Below, piece after piece: positions 1-5,988 of a stretch of 6,807 bases of DNA (positions are counted from its first letter, which is position 1; each line of letters begins with the position of its first letter). The notes under the pieces are model-generated. The model worked only from the letters and a program-made list of their open reading frames with translations. It was not told the DNA's origin and ran no database searches. Position numbers and translations under genes: made by a program. This DNA is from Actinomycetes bacterium (GTDB lineage Bacteria > Actinomycetota > Acidimicrobiia > Acidimicrobiales > RAAP-2), in the NCBI GenBank assembly GCA_021795095.1, contig JAJYPU010000101.1, forward strand, positions 1-6,807. Reading direction: 5' to 3'.

Positions 1-2129
1 GTCGCCGCGTCCTGCGCGACGGTCTCGGGGCTCACGTCCGCGTCCTTCTTCGCCATGGAGAGGGGCTGGCCCACCTTGCAGTTGTCACGGTAGATGGCAA
101 CGGCCTTCACGCCGAGTCGCCAGGCGTCCATGTGCAGGGCTTCGATGTCCTCCACCGTGGCGTCCTCGGGCATGTTGACCGTCTTGGAGATCGCCCCCGA
201 GATGAACGGTTGGACCGCTCCCATCATCTTGACGTGGCCCAGGTAGTGGATTGAGTTGTCGCCCATCGAGCACGCGAAGACCGACAGGTGCTCGGGCTTG
301 AGGCCCGGTGCGCCGACGATCGTCTTGTACTCGTCGATGTAGGCGACGATCGCTGCTGCGGCGTCCTCGTCGTAGCCGAGGACCGAGAGTGCGCGGGGAA
401 CGGTCTGGTTGACGATGGACATGTTGCCGCCACCGACCAACTTCTTAAACTTCACGAGCCCGAGATCCGGCTCGATGCCCGTGGTGTCACAGTCCATCAA
501 CAGGCCGATGGTTCCAGTCGGCGCGAGCACCGAGGCCTGCGCATTGCGAACGCCGTAGTGCTCACCGAGCTCCACCGCGTCGTCCCACGACTGCTGTGCG
601 GCCCGCAAGAGGTCGAAGGGGGCGAGCGTGGCGTCGATCTGGTGGGATGCATCGCGGTGCATCCGCAGGACATTGATCATCGGCTCGGCGTTCTCGGCGT
701 AGCCCTCGTGGGGTCCGAGGCGACCGGCGATGCGCGCGCTCGTGGCGTAGGCGTGGCCCGTCATCAGCGCAGAGATCGACGCCGCCCAGGCGCGACCCGC
801 GTCTGAGTCGTACGCGAGGCCTGACGCCATCAGCAGCGCACCCAGGTTGGCGTAGCCGATGCCGAGCTGACGGAACTTGCGGGAGTTCTCGCCGATCTTC
901 TCGGTCGGGTAGTCCGCGGCGCCCACGATGATCTCTTGCGCGGTGAACAGGACCTCGATCGAGGCCTTGAAGGCGTCGACGTCGAAACGACCGTCGTCAC
1001 CCAGGTACTTCATGAGGTTGAGGCTCGCGAGGTTGCAGGCGGAGTTGTCGATGTGCATGTACTCCGAGCACGGGTTCGATCCGTTGATCCGGGCCGTGTT
1101 CGGCGACGTGTGCCACTTGTTGATCGTGGTGTCGAACTGCAGTCCCGGGTCGGCGCACTCCCACGCGGCCTGGGCGATCTCACGCCAGATCCGGCGCGCT
1201 TTCACGGTCGAGATCGTCGAACCGTCGCCGCGAGCGGTGAGGTGCCAGTCGGCGTCGTCCAGGACGGCCTGCATGAAGTCGTCCGAGATCCGAACGGAGT
1301 TGTTCGCGTTCTGGTACTGGATCGACGTGATGTCCTTACCGTCAAGGTCCATGTCGAACCCGGCGTCACGCAGGACGCGAGCCTTCTTCTCCTCCTGGGC
1401 TTTGCACCAGATGAACTCTTCAACGTCGGGGTGGTCGACGTCCAGAATCACCATCTTCGCCGCGCGGCGGGTCTTGCCGCCGGACTTGATGGTGCCGGCC
1501 GACGCGTCAGCGCCGCGCATGAACGAGACCGGGCCACTCGCGGTACCGCCGCCTTCGAGCAGTTCGGCGCTGGAGCGGATCTTGGAGAGGTTCACGCCCG
1601 CGCCCGAACCACCCTTGAAGATGATCCCCTCTTCGGTGTACCAGTTGAGGATCGAGCGCATGGAGTCCTCGACGGCGAGGATGAAGCACGCGCTGCCCTG
1701 CTGGGGCACGCCCTTGACGCCGATGTTGAACCACACCGGCGAGTTGAACGCGGCGCGCTGGGTGATGAGCAAGAACTTCAGTTCGGCACGGAAGGCCTCG
1801 GCCTCCTCCTCGTCGACGAAGTACTCACCGTCCACGCCCCACGTGGTGATCGTGTCGACGATCCGGTCGACCACCTGCTTGAGGCTGGTCTCGCGCTCCG
1901 GGGTCCCGAGGGTTCCCCGGAAGTACTTCTGGGCGAGGATATTCGTCGCGTTGAACGACCACGTCGAAGGGACTTCGACGCCGAGTTGCTCGAAGGCGAC
2001 CGACCCGTCACGGAAGTTCGAGATGCGCGCGTCGCGACGATCCCACACCACCTGGTCGTAGGGATGACGGTCATCGGTCGTGAAGAACCGTCGAAGTCCA
2101 ATTCCGAGCCGTTGCGGAGCGATAGCCAT
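1..2129 (-). CDS. nrdJ: Adenosylcobalamin-dependent (class II) ribonucleotide reductase NrdJ, 3' end cut by window edge
   Basis: Reduces ribonucleotides to deoxyribonucleotides in the cytoplasm, using adenosylcobalamin to make the thiyl radical. Reading leftwards from the ATG at 2127-2129 gives 709 residues with no stop before the edge. Visible motifs: FNSPVWFNIG at 128-137; Cys148 in SACF and Cys365 in ACNLASLN, the expected redox pair; NPCSE at 352-356 with Cys354 as the expected radical cysteine; PTGT at 537-540, followed by MDCDTTGIEP. The last residues (AIYRDNCKVGQPLS, then a charged linker) match the end of the catalytic domain, so the C-terminal region, often a TSCPD/zinc-cysteine domain in actinobacterial NrdJ, should lie outside the window. 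There is no N-terminal ATP-cone and no intein in the visible part. The start fits family N-termini (GLRRFFTTDDRHPYDQVVWD at 11-30) and has AGGA/GAG upstream. Divergent from glpK, with NrdR-like boxes at its promoter. Family assignment is very secure; roles of individual residues are by analogy with known class I/II enzymes. Confidence 0.96.
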   Translation of the reverse strand, partial: MAIAPQRLGIGLRRFFTTDDRHPYDQVVWDRRDARISNFRDGSVAFEQLGVEVPSTWSFNATNILAQKYFRGTLGTPERETSLKQVVDRIVDTITTWGVDGEYFVDEEEAEAFRAELKFLLITQRAAFNSPVWFNIGVKGVPQQGSACFILAVEDSMRSILNWYTEEGIIFKGGSGAGVNLSKIRSSAELLEGGGTASGPVSFMRGADASAGTIKSGGKTRRAAKMVILDVDHPDVEEFIWCKAQEEKKARVLRDAGFDMDLDGKDITSIQYQNANNSVRISDDFMQAVLDDADWHLTARGDGSTISTVKARRIWREIAQAAWECADPGLQFDTTINKWHTSPNTARINGSNPCSEYMHIDNSACNLASLNLMKYLGDDGRFDVDAFKASIEVLFTAQEIIVGAADYPTEKIGENSRKFRQLGIGYANLGALLMASGLAYDSDAGRAWAASISALMTGHAYATSARIAGRLGPHEGYAENAEPMINVLRMHRDASHQIDATLAPFDLLRAAQQSWDDAVELGEHYGVRNAQASVLAPTGTIGLLMDCDTTGIEPDLGLVKFKKLVGGGNMSIVNQTVPRALSVLGYDEDAAAAIVAYIDEYKTIVGAPGLKPEHLSVFACSMGDNSIHYLGHVKMMGAVQPFISGAISKTVNMPEDATVEDIEALHMDAWRLGVKAVAIYRDNCKVGQPLSMAKKDADVSPETVAQDAA

Positions 2130-2137
2130 GTCACTTA

Positions 2138-2147
2138 CTCTTTTCCT
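2138..2147 (-). promoter_or_regulatory. Ribosome binding site of nrdJ
   Basis: On the minus strand the sequence AGGAAAAGAG ends 8 nt before the nrdJ ATG. Either AGGA (a little far) or GAG (better spaced) could pair with the 16S rRNA tail. It is a weak but usable Shine-Dalgarno, and it supports the ATG at 2129. Confidence 0.55.
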
Positions 2148-2213
2148 GTACGTTTCCGACACCACGCACCTCGACGCCGCTGGGAGTGGGACAACCCGAA
2201 GATTCCCCCTAAA

Positions 2214-2229
2214 CCACAATATGTTGTGG
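2214..2229 (-). promoter_or_regulatory. NrdR box 1 (strong palindrome) in the nrdJ leader
   Basis: The core ccacaatatgttgtgg lies in a 20-bp inverted repeat (aaccacaatatgttgtggtt, 2212-2231) in which 9 of 10 pairs are symmetric. It fits the recalled consensus acaCwAtATaTwGtgt at about 13 of 16 positions. NrdR is the ATP/dATP-sensing repressor of ribonucleotide reductase genes across bacteria, and this site lies just upstream of such a gene, at about +27 to +42 of the inferred transcript. No nrdR gene is in the window. Confidence 0.8.
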
Positions 2230-2244
2230 TTGCTCCACCGTTCG

Positions 2245-2260
2245 ACGCAAGATGCTGTGT
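2245..2260 (-). promoter_or_regulatory. NrdR box 2 (weaker copy), over the nrdJ transcription start
   Basis: Plus-strand acgcaagatgctgtgt matches the recalled NrdR-box consensus acaCwAtATaTwGtgt at about 12 of 16 positions. It starts exactly 31 bp (three helical turns) from the stronger box at 2214-2229, the tandem arrangement known for NrdR targets. It covers the inferred nrdJ start point, so bound NrdR would block initiation. Alone it would be unconvincing (5 of 8 symmetric pairs); the spacing makes it credible. Confidence 0.65.
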
Positions 2261-2261
2261 T

Positions 2262-2277
2262 ATTACAGCACTGTAAT
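2262..2277. promoter_or_regulatory. Perfect 16-bp palindrome ATTACAG-CA-CTGTAAT over the nrdJ -10
   Basis: Seven-base arms around a 2-bp centre pair perfectly. The left arm is the nrdJ -10 hexamer on the minus strand. A further ATTACA at 2276-2281 overlaps the right arm to make a second perfect 10-bp palindrome, TGTAATTACA (2272-2281), giving three half-sites in 20 bp. It does not fit the NrdR consensus. It could be an operator for another regulator or a by-product of a symmetric -10; I cannot name a regulator. Confidence 0.45.
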
Positions 2278-2290
2278 TACATCGCGTCAA
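2262..2290 (-). promoter_or_regulatory. Sigma-A type promoter of nrdJ
   Basis: Reading the minus strand, TTGACG (2290-2285, five of six matches to TTGACA) is followed by exactly 17 bp and then TGTAAT (2267-2262, five of six matches to TATAAT). Transcription would start near 2255-2256, leaving a 5' leader of about 126 nt before nrdJ. The best -10/-35 pair I could find in the divergent region, in the correct orientation for nrdJ. The start point is inferred, not seen. Confidence 0.8.
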
Positions 2291-2336
2291 CTCCATTTTT
2301 CACTATTCTCCAATGGCCTTGTGATTACTGAGGTTT

Positions 2337-2356
2337 CGCCGCAGACCAACGCGGCG
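2337..2356. repeat. Inverted repeat CGCCGC-8-GCGGCG upstream of glpK
   Basis: Two perfect 6-bp arms flank an 8-nt loop (agaccaac). If glpK is transcribed from its start codon, the repeat covers about -50 to -31 and overlaps the -35 position, so it could be an operator. If transcription starts further upstream, it would be a leader hairpin. No U-run follows, so it is not a typical terminator. Confidence 0.4.
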
Positions 2357-2373
2357 CCCTCGACCGGGCTGGC

Positions 2374-2379
2374 TAGCCT
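2374..2379 (+). promoter_or_regulatory. Probable -10 box (TAGCCT) for a leaderless glpK transcript
   Basis: TAGCCT fits the actinobacterial TANNNT -10 pattern and ends 7 nt before the glpK ATG at 2387, so transcription would begin at or next to the start codon. No Shine-Dalgarno lies upstream of that ATG, as expected for a leaderless mRNA. The box sits in a perfect 8-bp palindrome GGCTAGCC (2371-2378). No good -35 is visible. Confidence 0.5.
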
Positions 2380-2386
2380 GACCCTG

Positions 2387-3862
2387 ATGGACCTCGTTCT
2401 CGCCTTGGACGCCGGCACGACCGGCGTACGCGCGGTGGCCTTCTCCCCCGCCACCGAGGTCGTTGCCACGGCCTACCGAGAGCTCACCCAGTACTTCCCC
2501 GAACCAGGTGAAATCGAGCACGACGCCGCCGAGATCGCCGCACTCTCGGTTCAGACTTTGGCCGAGGTCGCCCGCGAGGTCCACGCGCGCGGTGACCACG
2601 TCGTCGCCGTCGGTATCGCGAATCAGCGAGAAACGACGGTTGCCTTTGACCGCGAACGCAGTTCACCGCTGCACCGTGCGCTCGTGTGGCAGGACCGTCG
2701 CACCGCGCCTCAGTGCGACACACTGCGCCTCGCGGGCCACGAGGCGCGCGTGCGCGCCACGACGGGTCTCGTCATCGACCCGTACTTCTCGGCCACCAAG
2801 ATGGCGTGGCTGCTCGAACGAGGTGTCCTCGACGACGCGCTCGCGCCGACCCTGGCAACAATCGACACGTGGCTCCTCTGGTGGCTGAGCGGCAACGTCG
2901 AGGGGGGTGTGCTCGCCACCGAACCCTCGAACGCCGCCCGCACGCTCCTGATGGACCTGGATACCCTCGACTGGTCTGGCGCCATGGCGTCGACCTTCGG
3001 CGTCCCGCTCGGCCTCCTGGCACCGATACGACCGTCAGCGTCGAACTTTGGGTTCATCGATCGTGCCGTACTGCCCGAGCTCGCCGGCCTCCCGGTCACC
3101 GCCATGCTCGGTGACCAGCAGGCGGCCCTTTTCGGCCAGGCGGGTTTCTCCGCCGGTGTCGTGAAGGCGACCTACGGGACTGGTGCCTTCGTCATGGCCA
3201 ACGCAGGGACGAGCATCCCCGACGTCGTCGAGGGCCTGCTCACAACCGTCGCGTGGGACCTCGGCGCCTTCGGACCCGCGACCTACGCCCTCGAGGGATC
3301 GGCATTCGTCGCTGGGGCGGCCATCCAATGGCTCCGTGACGAGCTGCACGTCATCGCCGCCTCCTCGGACCTCGAGCCCCTGGCCCGGCGGGTCGAGGAC
3401 TCGGCGGGCGTCCAGATTGTGCCCGCCTTCACGGGACTCGGCTCGCCGTTCTGGCGATCCGACGCGCGTGGCAGCATCGTCGGGATCAGTCAGGCCACCG
3501 GACGCGCCCACATCGCCCGTGCCCTCGTCGAAGCCCTCGCGCACCAGGTGCGCGCGATGATCGACGCCTTTGCGTCCTCGGGCCTCGTCCTACGAGAACT
3601 GCGCGCCGACGGTGGCGCAGCGAGTATGGACCTGCTGCTCGAACTTCAAGCGACCGGCTGTCGCCTGCCCGTCGTGCGCAGTGCGTCACTCGAGGCGACC
3701 GCTCGAGGCGCCGGCACGCTCGCCGGACTGAGTGGCGGGCTCTGGCCGTCGCTCGAGTCGCTCGAGGACCGCTGGCGCAGCGATCGACGATTCGAGCCAA
3801 GCGATCCGTCCGCGATCGACAACGCGTATCGTTCGTGGTTACGCGCCGTCGAGCGGGCGTAA
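2387..3862 (+). CDS. glpK: Glycerol kinase
   Basis: Phosphorylates glycerol with ATP to sn-glycerol 3-phosphate in the cytoplasm. The 491-residue product is of normal FGGY-kinase length. Motifs in order: phosphate loop DAGTTGVRA (8-16), NQRETT (79-84), WQDRRT (101-106), GLVIDPYFSATKMAWLL (127-143), IDTWLLW (159-165), GDQQAALFGQ (242-251), TYGTGAF (262-268), LEGSAFVAGAAIQWLRDEL (302-320), PAFTGLGSPFW (346-356) and DGGA (408-411). Glycerol-contact residues of the E. coli enzyme (R83, E84, Y135, D245, Q246, F270) are all present here two positions earlier. The loop where E. coli has its fructose-1,6-bisphosphate Arg236 has Gly234 instead, so that feedback control is probably missing. I chose the ATG at 2387 because it starts at the family N-terminus (MDLVLALDAGTT) and follows a TANNNT box; upstream in-frame codons are AT-rich and unlike the gene. 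Probably heads an operon with the downstream lactonase-like gene. Confidence 0.96.
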   Translation: MDLVLALDAGTTGVRAVAFSPATEVVATAYRELTQYFPEPGEIEHDAAEIAALSVQTLAEVAREVHARGDHVVAVGIANQRETTVAFDRERSSPLHRALVWQDRRTAPQCDTLRLAGHEARVRATTGLVIDPYFSATKMAWLLERGVLDDALAPTLATIDTWLLWWLSGNVEGGVLATEPSNAARTLLMDLDTLDWSGAMASTFGVPLGLLAPIRPSASNFGFIDRAVLPELAGLPVTAMLGDQQAALFGQAGFSAGVVKATYGTGAFVMANAGTSIPDVVEGLLTTVAWDLGAFGPATYALEGSAFVAGAAIQWLRDELHVIAASSDLEPLARRVEDSAGVQIVPAFTGLGSPFWRSDARGSIVGISQATGRAHIARALVEALAHQVRAMIDAFASSGLVLRELRADGGAASMDLLLELQATGCRLPVVRSASLEATARGAGTLAGLSGGLWPSLESLEDRWRSDRRFEPSDPSAIDNAYRSWLRAVERA

Positions 3863-3876
3863 ATCACGAATTAGCC

Positions 3877-3882
3877 AGGGGG
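3877..3882 (+). promoter_or_regulatory. Ribosome binding site AGGGGG of the SMP-30 family gene
   Basis: AGGGGG lies 4 nt before the ATG at 3887, inside the 24-bp gap after glpK. This is a clear Shine-Dalgarno, in contrast to the SD-less glpK start, and is consistent with translation from an internal site on a shared mRNA. Confidence 0.7.
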
Positions 3883-3886
3883 AAAC

Positions 3887-4762
3887 ATGTCGACCTATAA
3901 GACGACGCGGATCCGAGATGGACTCGCCTTCGGTGAGAGCCCACGCTGGCGTGATGGACGACTCTGGTTCAGCGACTTCTACCGTCACGGCGTGTTCACC
4001 GTCGCACCCGACGGGAGTGACGAGCAACTCGCGTTCGAGGTCCCGGGTCAGCCGTCCGGGCTCGCGTGGCTACCCGACGGCGACCAACTGTGCGTCTCGA
4101 TGACCGACCACCTCGTGCTTCGCGTCGGTCCGACCGGTACCGCGGTCCACGCCGACATCAGTGACTTCTGCGGGTTCTGGGCGAACGACCTCACCACCGG
4201 CACCTCCGGCATCGCCTACGTCGGCAACTTCGGCTTCGACCTCGACGACGTGATCGCGCGAGACGGCATCGAGGGCCTCTTCGCCTCGCCACCGCCGACC
4301 ACCAACCTCGTCGTGCTCGGCCCCGACGGCTCGATCTGCCAGGTCGTCGCCGATATGGCCTTTCCCAACGGCGCCGTGATCACACCGGATGGTTCGACGC
4401 TCATCATCGCCGAGACGATGGCCGGCCGCTTGAGCGCCTTCTCCATCGCCGATGACGGGACTCTGCACGACCGTCGAATCTGGGCCGAACTCGAATTCGC
4501 CGCACCCGACGGCATCTGCCTCGACGCCGATGGCCAGGTCTGGTTCGCGAACGCCGCGACCAACGTCTGCCAGCGGGTGCGCGAAGGCGGCGCGGTCACC
4601 GCGACGGCGACGACGACCCAAACGGCGTTCGCCTGCGCACTCGGTGGCGAGGACCGATCGACCCTCTTCGTGATGACCGCGCCGACGAGCAGCCGCTTCC
4701 ACGTGTCCGACGCCCGACTCGGGGCGATCGAGTCGGTGCACGTGGACGTCCCTGGCGTCTAG
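3887..4762 (+). CDS. SMP-30/gluconolactonase/LRE-family protein (probable sugar-lactone hydrolase)
   Basis: A 291-residue protein with the six-bladed beta-propeller signature of the SMP-30 family, whose characterised members are metal-dependent lactonases. Markers seen: GESPRWRDGRLWFSD (16-30), PSGLAWLPDG (56-65), WANDL (98-102), FPNGAVITPDGSTLIIAET (159-177) and PDGICLDADGQVWFAN (207-222). Glu17, Asn161 and Asp208 occupy the places of the family's metal ligands (Glu18, Asn154 and Asp204 in human SMP30), and Asn100 the place of a substrate/metal-side Asn, so it should be an active enzyme. There is no signal peptide or membrane segment, so it is probably cytoplasmic. It starts 24 bp after glpK with a good Shine-Dalgarno, suggesting co-transcription. 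The substrate cannot be read from sequence; the glycerol kinase link does not predict one. The family call is strong, the reaction is inferred. Confidence 0.9.
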   Translation: MSTYKTTRIRDGLAFGESPRWRDGRLWFSDFYRHGVFTVAPDGSDEQLAFEVPGQPSGLAWLPDGDQLCVSMTDHLVLRVGPTGTAVHADISDFCGFWANDLTTGTSGIAYVGNFGFDLDDVIARDGIEGLFASPPPTTNLVVLGPDGSICQVVADMAFPNGAVITPDGSTLIIAETMAGRLSAFSIADDGTLHDRRIWAELEFAAPDGICLDADGQVWFANAATNVCQRVREGGAVTATATTTQTAFACALGGEDRSTLFVMTAPTSSRFHVSDARLGAIESVHVDVPGV

Positions 4763-4765
4763 CGA

Positions 4766-5971
4766 CTAGTTGGCTCGCAGTTCGGGCAGTGCCCGACGCA
4801 GTGATCGGATCGCCTGGTGCGTTCGAGCCTCGTTCTCGATGAGGGCGAAGCGTACGTGCCCATCACCACCGTGACCGAAACCGACACCGGGGCTCGTGGC
4901 CACGTCGGCGTCTTCGATGAGCTTGGTCGCGAAGGCGAGCGAGCCCATGGCCCGATAGGGCTCGGGTATGGGTGCCCAGATGAACATCGAACCGCGCGGG
5001 GGCGCCACCGACCAGCCGATGCGACCCAACCCCTCGATCAACGCGTCGCGCCGAGACTGATAGATCGTACGCAGCTCGTTGGGGTAGTCCTTGGCCTCGT
5101 TCATCGCGACGATCGCCGCGATCTGGACCGGCTGGAACGTGCCGTAGTCGAGGTAGCTCTTGAGTTTGGTCAGCGCCGCGACCACCGCGGCGTTGCCGAC
5201 GAGGAACCCGACGCGCCAACCGGCCATTGAGAACGACTTGGTCAACGTGTACAGCTCGACGGCGCACTCCTTCGCCCGGGGCACCTGAAGGATCGAGGGA
5301 GGCTGATAGCCATCGAATCCCAAGTCGGCGTAGGCGAAGTCGTGGCAGATGATCATCTCGTGCTCGAGGGCGAAGTCAACGAGGCGCGTCATGAAGTTGA
5401 GGTCGACACACGCGCTGGTTGGGTTGTGCGGGAACGACGCGATGACGACTCGCGGCTTCACCTCGGCGCGCTGCCACGCTTCGGCCAAGGCGTCAAAGAA
5501 ATCATCGCCGGGGTCACGATCACTCGACGCCGGGTCAACGATCGGTACGGGGATCACCGTGGCGCCCGCGAAGCCAGGACCCGCCAGGTGGATGGGGTAA
5601 CTCGGCGTCGGCACCAGGGCGCTATCACCCGGTCCGAGTAGCACCCACATCAGATGAGTCAGGCCCTCCTTGGCACCGATGGTGGTGATCACCTCGGTCT
5701 CGGGGTCGAGCTCGACGTTGAACAACTCGCGGTAGCGCGTCGCCATCGCCGCGCGCAGGTTCGGAATACCACGGCTTGCGCTGTAGCGGTGATTCTTGGG
5801 ATTGTGGGCGGCCTCGGCCAGTTTCTCCACGGCGACATCGGGGCTCGGCAGGTCGGGGTTCCCGAATCCGAAGTCGACGACGTCGCGACCAGCGGCTCGA
5901 GCGGTCGCCTTGAGTCCATTGATCTGTGCGAACACGTACGGGGGCAACCCGTTTATGCGACGAAACTCCAT
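4766..5971 (-). CDS. alaC: AlaC-type alanine (glutamate-pyruvate) aminotransferase
   Basis: Class I/II PLP-dependent aminotransferase, 401 residues from the chosen start, closely resembling my recollection of E. coli AlaC along its length (RINGLPPYVF at the N-terminus, YSASRGIP at 63-70, SYPIH at 124-128, IPEPYRAMGSLEFA-like at 335-347). Expected role: pyruvate + glutamate to alanine + 2-oxoglutarate, in the cytosol. PLP residues: GAKEG (99-103) at the phosphate, Asn183 in HNPT, Asp211 and Tyr214 in HDFAYAD, Schiff-base Lys245 in TLTKSFSMAGWRVGF, and carboxylate-binding Arg374 in VRFAL. I chose the ATG at 5971 because it matches the family start and a TATGGT box lies 6 nt upstream. An in-frame ATG at 6007 would add 12 residues overlapping the LLM gene, but the codons after the LLM stop are AT-rich. 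Convergent with the SMP-30 gene, stops 3 bp apart. Substrate preference (alanine versus other amino acids) is inferred from similarity. Confidence 0.93.
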   Translation of the reverse strand: MEFRRINGLPPYVFAQINGLKATARAAGRDVVDFGFGNPDLPSPDVAVEKLAEAAHNPKNHRYSASRGIPNLRAAMATRYRELFNVELDPETEVITTIGAKEGLTHLMWVLLGPGDSALVPTPSYPIHLAGPGFAGATVIPVPIVDPASSDRDPGDDFFDALAEAWQRAEVKPRVVIASFPHNPTSACVDLNFMTRLVDFALEHEMIICHDFAYADLGFDGYQPPSILQVPRAKECAVELYTLTKSFSMAGWRVGFLVGNAAVVAALTKLKSYLDYGTFQPVQIAAIVAMNEAKDYPNELRTIYQSRRDALIEGLGRIGWSVAPPRGSMFIWAPIPEPYRAMGSLAFATKLIEDADVATSPGVGFGHGGDGHVRFALIENEARTHQAIRSLRRALPELRAN

Positions 5972-5977
5972 TGATGA

Positions 5978-5983
5978 ACCATA
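5978..5983 (-). promoter_or_regulatory. Possible -10 box (TATGGT) for leaderless alaC
   Basis: On the minus strand TATGGT fits TANNNT and ends 6 nt before the ATG at 5971, inside the 17-bp gap after the LLM gene. No good Shine-Dalgarno precedes that ATG. It may give alaC its own start in addition to read-through from the LLM gene. No convincing -35 is visible, so this is tentative. Confidence 0.35.
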
Positions 5984-5988
5984 CTTTT

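Noticed and set aside
1..2129. Intein in nrdJ, since reductase genes often carry them.
   Set aside because: The catalytic motifs SACF, NPCSE, ACNLASLN and PTGT read straight through without insertion in the visible 709 residues. The missing C-terminal part cannot be judged.
2150..2215. Possible cobalamin riboswitch in the nrdJ leader (a GGGGGAA segment followed by CCCACTCCC on the minus strand).
   Set aside because: Only a fragment resembles the core; the conserved B12 box and GCCACTG element are missing and the leader is short for a full aptamer. The gene needs B12 as cofactor, but that is not evidence for a riboswitch.
2241..2257. LexA/SOS box (GAAC-N4-GTTC) near the nrdJ promoter.
   Set aside because: Only a single GAAC half-site is present on the minus strand, without its partner.
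928..2276. Long plus-strand open frames of 377 and 446 codons over the nrdJ region.
   Set aside because: They are shadows of the conserved nrdJ gene on the other strand in GC-rich DNA, with low-complexity Arg/Val/Asp-rich or Ser/Arg-rich products and no family motif.
2252..2386. N-terminal extension of glpK to the ATG at 2252.
   Set aside because: The extra 45 residues are encoded by AT-rich promoter DNA, overlap the nrdJ promoter elements and precede the normal family N-terminus.
4070..4741. A 223-codon minus-strand open frame inside the SMP-30 gene.
   Set aside because: It is an antisense shadow of a well-supported gene and shows no recognisable motif.
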